DNA of 64,000 nt from CAVZOY01 sp963777095 (GTDB taxonomy: Bacteria > Actinomycetota > Actinomycetes > Mycobacteriales > Geodermatophilaceae): contig CAVZOY010000006.1 in assembly GCA_963777095.1 (NCBI GenBank), positions 682,001-746,000 of the forward strand, written 5' to 3'. How positions within the stretch are numbered: position 1 is the stretch's first letter; each line of letters opens with the position of its first letter. Shown here one piece after another: positions 17,165 through 26,825 of this stretch. The notes beneath the pieces were generated by a model. It saw only the letters and a list, made by a program, of their open reading frames with translations. It had not been told where the DNA came from and searched no databases. The translations under genes and the position numbers were made by a program.

Positions 17165-17539
17165 ATGAGCGACACGGGCGAGGAGCGCACCCCGGCGGAC
17201 TTCTTCGACGGCTTCCCGGACGGCCTCGCGCTCTACGAGGCGGTGCAGCGCACTGTCGACGCCATCGGTGAGGCCGCCGTCCGGGTGACGAAGAGCCAGA
17301 TCGCCTTCCGACGCCGCAGGGGATTCGCCTATGTCTGGCGTCCGGGCCAGTACGTGACGAGCGACGCTCCCGCGGTCCTGTCGATCGCCCTGCCGTACGA
17401 GGTCGCCTCCGCCCGGTGGAAGTCGGTCGTGCACCCGTCGGCAGGGGTGTGGATGCACCACCTCGAGCTCTACGAGAGCGCGCAGATCGACGACGAAGTC
17501 CGGCGGTGGCTGACCGAGGCGTACGCCGCCGCGCGTTGA
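17165..17539 (+). CDS. DUF5655 domain protein
   Basis: 124 residues matching the DUF5655 pattern: an N-terminal helix (DFFDGFPDGLALYEAVQRTV), the conserved VTKSQIAFRRRRGFAYVW strand pair, and HPSAGVWMHHLELY near the C-terminus. Related domains occur in DNA-associated and transport proteins, but the function is unknown. Five bases after the MMPL stop codon, without a clear ribosome-binding site of its own. Confidence 0.7.
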   Translation: MSDTGEERTPADFFDGFPDGLALYEAVQRTVDAIGEAAVRVTKSQIAFRRRRGFAYVWRPGQYVTSDAPAVLSIALPYEVASARWKSVVHPSAGVWMHHLELYESAQIDDEVRRWLTEAYAAAR

Positions 17540-17557
17540 CCGACCCAGAGCGCGCCG

Positions 17558-18491
17558 TCAGGCCGGCGAGCCGCCCCGCACCCGCCGCAGCCACGCCTCG
17601 GCGTCGGCGAACGCGGCGTCGTCGGCCTCGGCCGGGAGCGGCCTGTTCTGCCGGCCGTCGGCGCGCGCGTACGAGCCGAGGAAGCGCACGTCCGCGGACA
17701 CCCGGTGCAGCGCGGCCAGCGCCTCGCCCACCCGCCGGTCGGCGATGTGCCCCTCGCAGTCGAGGGAGAAGGAGTAGACGCCGAGCCGCTCGCGGGTCGG
17801 CCGCGACTCGATGCGGGTCAGCGAGATGCCGCGGACGGCGAACTCCGAGAGCAGCGACAGCAGCGCGCCGGTGCGGTCGTCGACCACGGCGACGAGCGAC
17901 GTCTTGTCGTTGCCGGTGGGCGAGGGCAGCGCACCCGGCCGCGCGACCAGCACGAAGCGGGTGACCGCGCCCGCGGTGGTCGGCGATGTCGTCGGCGAGC
18001 CGGTCGAGGCCGTACCGCTCGGCGGCGATCGGCGCGCACACGGCCGCGTCGAACTCGCCGGCCGCGACCGCCCGCGCGGCACCGGCCGTCGAGGCGGCCG
18101 GCAGGGTCTCGAAGCCCTGGGCGGCGAGCCAGCCGGCGGTCTGCGCCAGGCCGTGCGGATGCGAGGCCACGCGGCGGACGTCGGACAGCGCGGTGCCCGG
18201 CCGGGCGGCCAGCGTGAACGCCACCTCGAGGAAGACCTCGCGGGTGATCACCAGCGGCTCGCCCTCGGCCAGCCCGTCCATCGTGGCGGGCACCGAGCCC
18301 TCGACGGAGTTCTCCATCGGGACCAGCGCGGCGTCGGCGTCACCCGACCGGACGGCGGACAGCGCCGCGGCGACACTCGGCTGGGGGTATCGGGCTCCCT
18401 CCGAGGAGGCAACGGCACTGCTGAGGGCGGCCTCGGCGAAGGTACCCTCGGGCCCGAGATAGGCGAACCGCGTCGGAGGCGTTCCTGGCAT
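17558..18491 (-). CDS. pheA: Prephenate dehydratase, frameshifted
   Basis: Phenylalanine biosynthesis enzyme converting prephenate to phenylpyruvate in the cytosol. N-terminal PDT domain begins FAYLGPEGTFAEAAL, with VPMENSVEGSVPATMDGL as the substrate loop; the catalytic TRF motif is in AVTRFVLVARPG. The C-terminal ACT domain has GALLSLLSEFAVRGISLTRI and ESRP, the Phe-binding motif for feedback inhibition. A surplus G near 17970 (CGCGGGCG) shifts frame directly before TRF, between DDIADHRG and AVTRF. An intact gene is expected in a prototroph, so this is probably a sequence error. Start is six bases after TACCCT. Confidence 0.9.
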
Positions 18492-18497
18492 CCGGCG

Positions 18498-18503
18498 AGG
18501 GTA
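18498..18503 (-). promoter_or_regulatory. -10 hexamer of leaderless promoter for pheA
   Basis: TACCCT on the minus strand, six bases before the ATG at 18491. Confidence 0.5.
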
Positions 18504-18604
18504 GTGCGGGCGGGCTCGGGAGCGATCCCGACCCGGGGGAAGCTGCCTCGCTGTCAGCACACCCGGTCCGCCCGATCGGGCCCCGTCGTCGTCTGGAGGA
18601 ATGC

Positions 18605-20275
18605 GTGATCCCCGGCCCGGCCCGTGTCACCGACGGTGACCTCGAGGCTGCGCTGTGGCGCCTGCTGGCGGCGAGCGACAGCGAGGACGCCACGGCGTTC
18701 GTCGCGCTGCTCGAGGCCTCCCGCGAGGCGCTGAGGGACGCCGACGAGGCCGTGCTGGGGAGTGTGGCGGCACGCCCTCGCCGCCCGCCGGAGCCTGTTC
18801 GACGAGGACCCCGAGGACGCCCTCACCGAGGTGGCCGCCGCCCGCGAGGCGCTGGACAAGTGCCCGCCGGACGCCGCCACCGCTCTGGCCATGGCCTACC
18901 TCGCGCACGTCGAGGTCACCGCCGACCACGTCGACGCCGCGATGCTGCTCGCCGTCGACGCCAGCCTGCTCACCGAGCAGCTCGCGGTCGCCGACCAGCC
19001 GTCGAAGGAGCTGCACCAGGCGCACCGCTGGCTGTCGCTGACGCTCTCGAGCCTCGATCTCGAGGAGCTGGCGGTCGAGCAGGCCCTGCGCGGATGCACC
19101 GTCGCAGCGGCCCTCCCGCCGCTGGAGGACCAGTGGCGGATGCTGCTGCTCTGCGCCCACCAGCACACCGAGCTCGCCCAGACGCTGCACCGGCGGGGCG
19201 AGAGCTCCCGCGCGCAGGCGCTGGCCACGATCGCCCTCGGGTGCGCGAAGGGGGCGCGCGAGCTGGGCTGGGAGCCCGATCCGCGCGCACAGGACCTGCT
19301 GGACGTCGTCCAGTCGTGGGCGCTGACCTGCTCCGACCAGCTCGACGACGCCGTCGGCCCGCTGCGCCGCGTGCACCGGCGCGTGCACGAGGACGGCGGA
19401 CTGTGGCTGCGCGGGTTCACCGACCTGGCGCTGGGCCGGCTGCTCGCGCGGCTGGGCGAGCGCGGCCCCCGCCCCGGCGTCCACGGCGAGGAGGCGGTGC
19501 AGCTGCTCGTCGACGCCGCCGGCGCGTTCGTCGCCGCGGGCGACCGCCGCCGCTACCGCCAGTGCCTGCTGGAGCTGGGCCGGCTCACCGCCGACCTCGG
19601 CCGGCCGGCCGAGGCGCTGCACTGGCTCGAGGCCTACCGCTCCGACACCGGCCGGGCGCACGCCCGCGGCCGCCAGCTGTGGGCCGAGATGTTCGTCCGC
19701 CGCAGCCGGCTGCGCGAGGCCGAGCGGCAGGCCGCGCTGCTGCGCCGGCACGCGCTCGAGGACCCGCTCACCGGGCTGGGCAACCGGCGCAGTGCCGAGC
19801 GGCGGCTGGGCGCACTGCGGCTCGGCGAGGAGCCGCTGTCGCTCGCGGTCGTCGACGTCGACCGGTTCAAGTCGGTCAACGACGAGGGCCTCGCACAGCC
19901 ACGGCGACGCCGTCCTGCGCAGGGTCGCGGACCTGCTGCGCGAGCACAGCCGCACCGGCGACGAGGTGTACCGCTGGGCCGGCGACGAGTTCCTCGTCGT
20001 GCTGCCCACCGCCACCGAGGAGCAGGCCGTCGCGGTCATGGAGCGGCTGCGGGCGGCCGTCGCCGGCGCCGACTGGCGCGACCTGCACGTGTCCGAGCCG
20101 GTGACGGTCAGCATCGGCGTCGCCAGCGCCCCGGCGACCGACGAGGAGGGCGGCCGGGCCGATCGGCTGGCGCGCGCTGTTCGACTCCGCCGACCTGCAC
20201 CTCTTCTCGGCCAAGCGCAGCGGCCGCAACCGGGTGCGCGCCCCGGGCGGTTCGCCGCCGGAGGAGACGTCGTGA
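18605..20275 (+). CDS. Diguanylate cyclase with helical-repeat sensor region (first of tandem pair), frameshifted
   Basis: About 555 residues when joined. The first 370 are alpha-helical, Leu/Ala/Arg-rich and TPR-like, with no transmembrane segment, so a cytosolic input is likely. The C-terminal GGDEF domain has HALEDPLTGLGNRRSAERRL, DVDRFKSVND and the active-site loop RWAGDEFLVVLP (AGDEF in place of GGDEF). An RxxD inhibitory site (RTGD) lies exactly five residues before AGDEF. It would make cyclic di-GMP from GTP. One-base frame changes are seen near 18765, 19888 (GAGGGCC) and 20178, all the same direction. GTG start after CTGGAGGAATGC; its stop overlaps the next GTG. Confidence 0.82.
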
Positions 20276-22354
20276 GCCTGACCCCGTCGAGCTGGGGCAG
20301 GTGGGACGGAACGGGCCGTACGCGGCGTGGCCGGGCCGACGTCCGTGACACGACCGTGATCGACATGCACAGTGCGCTGGTGCCACCGGGAGCCCTGCAC
20401 CACCGGGTGACCGCCGCACTGGCGAACTGGCAGCTGGACGACGCCGAGGAGCTGCTCGCCGGTGTCGAGCGGGATCCCTCGCCCTACGCCGCACCCGACC
20501 CCGACGCCGGGGACGAGGACGGCGACCCCCAGCGTGCCCTCGGCAAGGCCTGGGCCGACACCCTGCGCGCCGAGCTCCTGGTCCGCCGCCTGCGCAAGGC
20601 CGGCTTCACGCTGGTCGGCGACGCGGTGGACGACGCCGAGCCGCTGGACCTGCACGCCGGCGTCGCCGAGCTGATCGAGGGCGGCGACCCCGAGGACGCG
20701 CGCAGCGAGCAGGCCTCCCGCGCGGCGCTGGCCATCGCGCTGGTCCGCTCGGCCAAGGCCGCCTTCGACGCCTCCGACGACGACCTGCAGCGGGCGGCCG
20801 GCCTGGCCCGGCACGCCCGCATCGAGCTGCTGTCCCGACGCATCGACGCGGCCATGGACGAGGCGGTCGAGGCCGCGAGCCTGCTCGACCCCGCGCTGCC
20901 GCCGTCCGCCCTGCTGGTCGACACCCTCGGCACGCTGGCCGCCGTGCTCGCCGACCTCGAGCTCATGCCGCTGGCGCTGGACTACCAGCGCCGCGCATAC
21001 GAGGCGGCCACGGCCGCCGCCGCGGACCCGACGTTCCGCGGCGAGCCGCTGGTCGCCGCCACCGCCACCCGGCTCGGCGAGCTCTGCGCCGAGCTCGGCG
21101 AGGGGCTGCTCGACGAGGGCGCACCCGAGGCCGCGGCGCCGCACTTCGCCGAGGCGCGCGAGCTGGCCACGGTGGCCCTCGAGCTGCGTGCCGCCGGGCT
21201 CGCCCGGCCGGCCCGCGGCCGAGGTGCTGCGCGGCTGGGCCCTGGTCGGCCTCGGCGAGCACCGGACCGCCGCCGAGCTGCTCCAGGACGCCGTCCGCGA
21301 GAGCGACGAGACGGCGCTGCAGACCTCCGCCCGCCTGGCGCTGGGCCGCGCACTGCGCCGGGACGACGACCCCAAGGCCGCCGACGAGCACCTCGTCACC
21401 GCGCTGGACCTGGCCACGACGCACGGCCTCCCCCGGCTGCGCCGCGCCGCGCTGCGCGAGCTCTGCACGCTGCACGCCGAGCTCGACGACGCCGGCCGCG
21501 CCCTGCCCTACCTGCAGGCCTACCTCTCCGACGAGCTGGACCGGGTCGACGAGCGGCGCACCCGCTGGGTCGAGCTGTTCGGCCGCCGCAAGAGCCTGCT
21601 GGAGACCGAGCGGGCCGCCGGCCAGCTGCGCCGCCAGGCGTACGAGGACCCGCTCACCCACCTTCCGAACCGGCGCTACGCCGAGGCGAAGCTCGACGGG
21701 CTGCTGACCGCCGGTGCCGCACCGGCCCTGGCCGTGGTCGACGTCGACCGGTTCAAGGAGGTCAACGACGCCATCGGGCACGCCGGCGGCGACGAGGTGC
21801 TGCGCACGGTGGCCGAGATCCTGGTGGCCGGTTGCCGCGACACCGACGAGATCTGCCGCTGGGCCGGCGACGAGTTCGTGATCCTGCTGCCCGACACCAC
21901 CGCCGAACAGGCCGAGCGCGCCCTCGAGCGCTGCCGGACCCGCCTGGCCGCCGTCGACTGGGCCGGGCAGGGCCTCGCCGACCCCGTGACGATCAGCGTG
22001 GGCATCGCCTCGGCCGCCCGCGGCGACGACCGGCGGACGCTGTTCGCCGCCGCCGACGGCGTGCTCTACGACGCCAAGCGCAGCGGCCGCGACCGCGTCG
22101 TCCGGCTGTCGGGCGTGACGCAGACCCGTGCCGGCGCCGGCCCGCTGGACGCGCTGTTCGGCGCGCCGCCGTCGGCCGAGCCGGAGTCGGACGTCGGCTG
22201 CGGCGGCGCCCGAGAGCGTCGGACGACGACGGCTTCGCGCCGCTGCTGGTCGACCCGCCGCTGGGCGTGGACCGCCCGGGTGAGCCCCTGCTCGGCCCGC
22301 TGCCCGGCACGCACACCGTTCCGGGCGTCACCGCGTCGATCCCGCTGCCGGTGA
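20272..22354 (+). CDS. Diguanylate cyclase with helical-repeat sensor region (second of tandem pair), frameshifted
   Basis: Paralogue of the preceding gene, coupled to it by a GTGA overlap. Helical N-terminal region with TPR-like hairpins (LMPLALDYQRRAYEAATAAA, HRTAAELLQDAVRESDETAL), then a GGDEF domain: YEDPLTHLPNRRYAEAKL, DVDRFKEVNDAIGHAGGDE, I-site RDTD five residues before the AGDEF of RWAGDEFVILLP. One surplus base near 21212 shifts the frame. The GGDEF domain ends near 22100, but the in-frame stop is only at 22352-22354, past the probable start of the LarB-like gene; the true 3' end is uncertain and another frame error around 22200 is likely. Confidence 0.78.
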
Positions 22355-22971
22355 CGCCGGCCGTCGAGCCCGAGGTGGTCTGGGGCTCCGGCCGCAGCAC
22401 CGAGGAGGTGCTGGCGCTGGTCCGCGAGTCCCGCCGCGAGCACCCCGACCGGCCCACCCTCGTGCTCCGCGCGACGCCGGAGACGCTCGTCGCCGTGGCG
22501 GCCGAGCACGACGCCTACACGACGATGGACGCCGCCGCGATGGCCGCCGCCGTCGGCCCGGTGCCCGTGCCGGTCGGCCGGATCGGGGTCGTGGCCGCTG
22601 CCGCGGGCCCCGTCGCCGCCGAGACCGCGTTCGTCGCGCGGATCGCCGGCACCGAGGCCGTCCGGATCGAGGCGGGCGGTTCGGCGCGGCTGCGCGCCCT
22701 GCTCGCCGACCGCTCGCAGCTGCCCGACGTCGACTGCCTCGTGGTCGTGGGCGCCGACGCCGGGCTGGCCGGCCTGCTCGGGACGCTGACCGACGCGCCG
22801 GTGCTCGCGGTGCCGACGTCCGACGGCCGCCCCGGTGGGCTGGCCGGTCTGGGTTCGGTGCTGGCGATGCTCGGCTCCCCCGCGCCCGGCGTCGCCGTGG
22901 GCGCCCTGGACGACGGCTGGTCGGCGGGCGTCTTCGCCGCCCGCGTCGCCCGTCGCGCCGCCCGCCGCTGA
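22267..22971 (+). CDS. LarB-like protein (PurE/AIR-carboxylase fold), start uncertain
   Basis: LarB carboxylates and hydrolyses nicotinic acid adenine dinucleotide in nickel-pincer cofactor synthesis. The visible frame has the family entry strand EPEVVWGSGRSTEEVLALV, a PurE-like core (GVVAAAAGPVAAETAFVARI) and the closing VPTSDGRPGGLAGLGSVLAM with SPAPGVAVGALDDGWSAGVF, close to the LarB glycine-rich C-terminus. As I recall the family, AGTxDLPVAEEA and the MEGALP segment are altered or shortened here, so the enzyme is divergent. The GTG at 22267 is the first plausible start in this frame, but LarB-like residues (DDDGFAPLLVD) lie before it. The larC gene follows after a long hairpin. Confidence 0.65.
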   Translation: MDRPGEPLLGPLPGTHTVPGVTASIPLPVTPAVEPEVVWGSGRSTEEVLALVRESRREHPDRPTLVLRATPETLVAVAAEHDAYTTMDAAAMAAAVGPVPVPVGRIGVVAAAAGPVAAETAFVARIAGTEAVRIEAGGSARLRALLADRSQLPDVDCLVVVGADAGLAGLLGTLTDAPVLAVPTSDGRPGGLAGLGSVLAMLGSPAPGVAVGALDDGWSAGVFAARVARRAARR

Positions 22972-22992
22972 CCCTCGCGCACCCCCCTTTCG

Positions 22993-23066
22993 AGTTGATC
23001 ATCGTCTGCGTGCGGCGGGACACGCCCTGCGCGGCGTGTCACCGTGCACGCAGACGATGATCAACT
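22993..23066. repeat. Perfect 21-base inverted repeat between larB-like and larC genes
   Basis: AGTTGATCATCGTCTGCGTGC at 22993-23013 pairs perfectly with 23046-23066, and a nested GACACGCC/GGCGTGTC hairpin fills the loop, so the whole can fold into a 74-base stem. Its tip AGTTGATCA resembles the TGTTGATCAGG tips of the elements at 38244 and 51807. Confidence 0.85.
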
Positions 23067-23090
23067 GCTGTTCGGGAGGGAGGTGACCGC

Positions 23091-24290
23091 GTGATCGGCT
23101 GGCTGGACCTGTCCGCCGGGGCGTCGGGCGACATGCTGCTCGGCGCGCTGGTGGACGCCGGGGTGCCGCTGGAGGTGCTGTCGTCGGCGGTGACCGCGCT
23201 GCCCGTCGAGCGCGTGCTGCTCACCGCCGAACCCGACGCCCGGCACGGCCTGGGCGGCACGCGGGTGCACGTGCACGCGCCCGCCGTCCGACGTGCACCG
23301 CACCTGGGCCGACGTCCGCCGGATCCTGACCGGCGCCGACCTGGACGACGCCGTCCGCGACCGCGCCCTCGACGTGTTCGAGCGGCTGGCCGTCGCCGAG
23401 GGCCGTGTGCACCGCGTCGCGCCGGACGACGTGCACTTCCACGAGGTGGGCGCCCTCGACGCCCTGGCCGACGTGGTCGGGGTCGCCGCCGGGTTCGCGT
23501 ACCTGGGGCTGGACCGCGTGGTCGCCTCGCCCGTCGCCCTCGGCAGCGGATCGGCGCGCGGCGCGCACGGGGTCGATCCCGGTGCCCGGCCCGGCCGTCC
23601 TCGAGCTGCTGGCCGGGTCGCCGGTGACCGCCGGGCCGGTCGCGGCCGAGATGTGCACGCCCACCGGCGCGGCGCTGGTCGCCTCGCTGGCCGGCGAGTT
23701 CGGCGCGCTGCCCGCCGATGCGGGTGCAGCGGGTCGGCGTCGGCGTGGGCGGCCGCGACCCGGTCGAGCTGCCGAACGTCGTCCGGCTCGTGCTCGGCGA
23801 GCCCACCGACACCCCCGCCGACGCGGCCGCCGTCGTCCTCGAGACCAACGTCGACGACCTGGACCCGCGGCTCTGGCCGGGCGTGCTGGACGCCCTGTTC
23901 GCCGCCGGCGCCTCGGACGCCTGGCTGACGCCGATCCTGATGAAGAAGGGCCGCGCAGCGCACACGCTGTCGGTGCTGTGCCGCCCCGAGACGCTGGCCG
24001 ACGTGCAGGCCACCGTCTTCGCCACGACGTCGACCATCGGCCTGCGCGTCACGCCGGTCGGCAAGGTGGCGCTCGAGCGCGTCTCGGCCTCGGTCGAGGT
24101 GCTGGGCGGTCGCGTGGGCGTGAAGGTCGCCGTCTCCGCCGGCCGGGTGGTCAACGTCAGCGTCGAGTACGAGGACGTGGCCGCGCTGGCCCGCGCGACC
24201 GGCGTCCCGGTCAAGGAGGCACTGCGCGCGGCCACCGCCGCGGCCGAGGCCGCCTATCCGGTCAGCCCTGGGACGCCGCCCACTCGCTGA
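23091..24290 (+). CDS. larC: LarC, nickel-pincer cofactor nickel insertion protein, several frame changes
   Basis: LarC is the CTP-dependent nickel insertion cyclometallase of the lactate racemase cofactor pathway (also called DUF111). Family segments run in order: WLDLSAGASGDMLLGALVDA, FHEVGALDALADVVGVAAG, VPGPAVLELLAGSPV, EMCTPTGAALVASLAGEFG, then the LarC2 part with VVLETNVDDLDPRLW and LTPILMKKGRAAHTLSV. The frame shifts one base at about 23290 (GCGCCCGCC), 23577 (CACGGGGTC) and 23712 (CTGCCCGCC); each lengthens a C or G run. GTG start with a GGGAGGGAGG site. The 3' end overlaps the convergent VOC gene by 29 bases. Confidence 0.85.
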
Positions 24291-24740
24291 GCCGGCGCTC
24301 GGCCTCCTCGGGGCTGATGTCCTCGACCTTGGTCATGACCGCCCAGCGGTGGCCGAACGGGTCGTAGATCGAGGCGAACCGGTCGCCGGTGACGAAGGTG
24401 TCGGGCTTCTCGCGCACGGTCGCGCCACGCTCGACGGCCTTGGCGAAGACGGCGTCGACGTCGGCGACGTAGATGCAGGTGGAGCAGCTCACCTTGTCGT
24501 CTGCCTGGCCCGTCGGCGCCACCAGGCCGTACGCGTCGGCCGGGTCGCCGAGCTGCAGCCGGCCGAGGCCGAAGTCGAGCTCGGCGTGCGGGACGGTCCC
24601 GTCGGGGCCGTCCATGCGGCTGACCACCGTCGCGCCGAACACCTCCTCGTAGAACCGGATGGCGTCCGCCGCCGGGCGAGCAGACGAGGAACGGGGTCAG
24701 GGTCGTGTAGCCGTCGGGACGGCCGTTCGGTAATCGCCAT
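24262..24740 (-). CDS. VOC family protein (PhnB-like), frameshifted near the N-terminus
   Basis: About 155 residues when joined: MAITERP then DGYTTLTPFLVC, ADAIRFYEEVFGATVVSRM, the core PHAELDFGLGRLQLGD and the C-terminal SIYDPFGHRWAVMTKVEDIS with a short helical tail. This is the PhnB/YdcE-like glyoxalase group, with one VOC domain. Function unknown. Two one-base frame changes lie near 24713 (TCCCGA) and 24674 (GCCCGG), both surplus C. It is convergent with and overlaps the end of larC, and divergent from the AraC regulator gene. Confidence 0.75.
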
Positions 24741-24755
24741 GTCGTCCACCCTGCC

Positions 24756-24761
24756 TACGCT
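24756..24761 (+). promoter_or_regulatory. -10 hexamer of leaderless promoter for AraC-type regulator
   Basis: TACGCT, six bases before the GTG at 24768. Confidence 0.5.
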
Positions 24762-24767
24762 GCCGCC

Positions 24768-25622
24768 GTGCCGTCTTGGACGAACGCGACAGTCTCGGGG
24801 CCGACCAGCGGCGTGCTGCGTCCGGCCGAGACGCAGCGGGTGGCCGACCTGCGCCGCGAGGCCCCGGTCGTCCTCCGTGCTGGCGCCGTTCGTCGAGCGG
24901 TACTGGTCGGTGCGCTGGGACCGCACCGGACAGCCGCCGTTCCGCTCCGAGGTGCTCAGCCACCCCAGCGTGAACCTGTCGGTGGAGGAGGGCTCGCACC
25001 CCCGGTTCGGCGTCCCGCTGCCGGCCGTCCTGCTGCACGGCGTCATCGGCCGGCGGTTCGTGGTCGACCTGGTCGGCACCGGCCGGGTGACGGCGGCCAA
25101 GTTCCGGCCCGGCGGCTGGGTGGCGTTCGGCGGACGGCAGCCGGCGCGCGGCACCGCCGTCCCCCTCGGGTCCGGAGCTGGTGCTCGACGCGCGGCTCCT
25201 GCTGACCGCGGTGCTGGCCGAGACCGAGGACGACGCCCGCGCCGCCGTCCTCGACGCCGCGCTGGCGCCGCTGGCCCCCGAGCCGTCCGCCGCCTACCTC
25301 GAGCTGCAGGGCCTGCTGCGGCGGATGCTCGAGGACCGCTCGCTCGTGCGGGTCGACCAGGTGGCACGGGAGGCGGCGATGAGCACCCGCTCGCTGCAGC
25401 GGCTCTTCGCCGAGCTACGTCGGGCTGAGCCCGAAGGCGGTGCTCGCCCGCTACCGGCTGCAGGACGCCGCGGCCTCGATCGACGCCGGCGAGGTCACCG
25501 ACCTGGCCGGGCTGGCGGCGGAGCTGGGCTGGTTCGACCAGGCGCACTTCAGCCGCGACTTCCGCTCGGTGGTCGGCGTGACGCCGTCGGCCTACCTGGC
25601 CCGCGCGCGGGCGCAGGGTTAG
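24768..25622 (+). CDS. AraC family transcriptional regulator (DUF6597-like N-terminus), frameshifted
   Basis: About 280 residues when joined. N-terminal domain: VLAPFVERYWSVRW, SHPSVNLSVEEG and RRFVVDLVGTGRVTAAKFRP, typical of AraC regulators with a cupin-like DUF6597 sensor. C-terminal HTH: REAAMSTRSLQRLFAEYVGL, then LAAELGWFDQAHFSRDFRSV with the second recognition helix and VVGVTPSAYLARARAQ. Frame changes near 24880, 25163 and 25428 are each one surplus base; in the last, GAGCTAC for GAGTAC splits the FAEYVGLSP motif. The ligand and targets are unknown; the convergent MFS gene overlaps its stop codon. Confidence 0.8.
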
Positions 25623-26770
25623 TCCTCGACCGGCTCGCGGGCGGGCAGCCGCAGTCCGGCGGCGACGACCGGCACCACGGCCAGGACGACGACGGCGACG
25701 CCGGCGATCCCCGCGACCGCCCAGGCACCGAACACGGCCAGCGCCGCGACCTCGATGCCGAGCCCCGCCACCGACGTGATCGTCGCCCGCCGGCGGCCCT
25801 CGATCCGCTCCTGCAGCCGGGCCTCGGCGACCACGAGCACGCCGAGGTAGAGGCCGTAGAACACCGCGACCGCAGCCAGCGCCGCCGGTCGGGCCCACGC
25901 CGCGGCGAGGAGCAGGAGCAGCCCGCCGGCGACCAGGGCGCCGAGCAGGGCAGGCGAGGGCAGCCGCCCGGCCCGGCCGCCGAGCCATGCACCGACGGCG
26001 CCGACGAGCGACACGGCCAGCGCGGCGTACGGGACGGCCGTGGTGCCGATGCCCCAGTCGTCGGCCATCACGGGGAAGTACTCCTCCACCGCGTCGAGCC
26101 CGCCGACCAGGGCGACCGCGAGCACGACGACGCGCAGGCCCGGGGTCCGCACCGCGTCCCGGACGCCTGCCCGCAGCGTGGCCAGGAGCTGCTCCCCGTC
26201 GTCGGCCCGCGGCGCCTCGGGGAACCGCAGCGCCAGCGCCGCCGCGGCCAGGCAGCAGACGACGCTCACCCAGCCGACCAGGTCGTAGCCGCCGACCGCG
26301 AACAGCAGGCTGGCCGCGATCGCGGTGGGGATCTGCACCAGCAGTTCGGCTGCGGTCATCGACCCGTTGACGCGGGCGAAGGAGTCCTCCGCGCCGACGG
26401 CGGCCAGCTCGTCGTACACCAGCGCCTCGGCGGCGCCCGACCAGAGCGCGCCGGCGACGCCCCAGATGACGAACCCGGTGAAGAAGGCCCAGAACGACGG
26501 CGCCGCCGTCCAGACCACGAAGCCGATCGCCTCGAGGACGCCGCCGACCACGAGGACGCCGCGCCTCGACCACCGGTCGGCGAGCGCGCCGGCCGGTACC
26601 TCGGTGACGAAGGCGGTGACCGACCAGACGCCGAACAGCAAGCTGATCTGGGCGTTCGAGAGCCCCGTGTCGAGGAAGAGCAGCGCGTACAGCGGGTAGT
26701 AGGGCACGAGCTCGGAGAGCGCGGCCCAGGCCACGGCCAGGCGCGCGAGGGGCCGGGCCGCGGGCGGCAT
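25619..26770 (-). CDS. MFS transporter
   Basis: 383 residues with about twelve predicted membrane helices and a central cytoplasmic loop (RFPEAPRADDGEQLLATLRA). The loop 2-3 motif of the superfamily is recognisable as GALADRWSRRGVLVVGG. The Ala/Val/Leu-rich C-terminal half is typical of small-molecule or drug exporters of the DHA1 type, but the substrate cannot be told. No good ribosome-binding site or leaderless hexamer was found at the ATG; the start could lie slightly downstream. It ends four bases into the AraC gene. Confidence 0.85.
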   Translation of the reverse strand: MPPAARPLARLAVAWAALSELVPYYPLYALLFLDTGLSNAQISLLFGVWSVTAFVTEVPAGALADRWSRRGVLVVGGVLEAIGFVVWTAAPSFWAFFTGFVIWGVAGALWSGAAEALVYDELAAVGAEDSFARVNGSMTAAELLVQIPTAIAASLLFAVGGYDLVGWVSVVCCLAAAALALRFPEAPRADDGEQLLATLRAGVRDAVRTPGLRVVVLAVALVGGLDAVEEYFPVMADDWGIGTTAVPYAALAVSLVGAVGAWLGGRAGRLPSPALLGALVAGGLLLLLAAAWARPAALAAVAVFYGLYLGVLVVAEARLQERIEGRRRATITSVAGLGIEVAALAVFGAWAVAGIAGVAVVVLAVVPVVAAGLRLPAREPVED

Positions 26771-26825
26771 CGGGGCACGGGTGGAGCGTCAACCGAACGG
26801 CATGGCGCGCACCGTAGCGGCCAGG

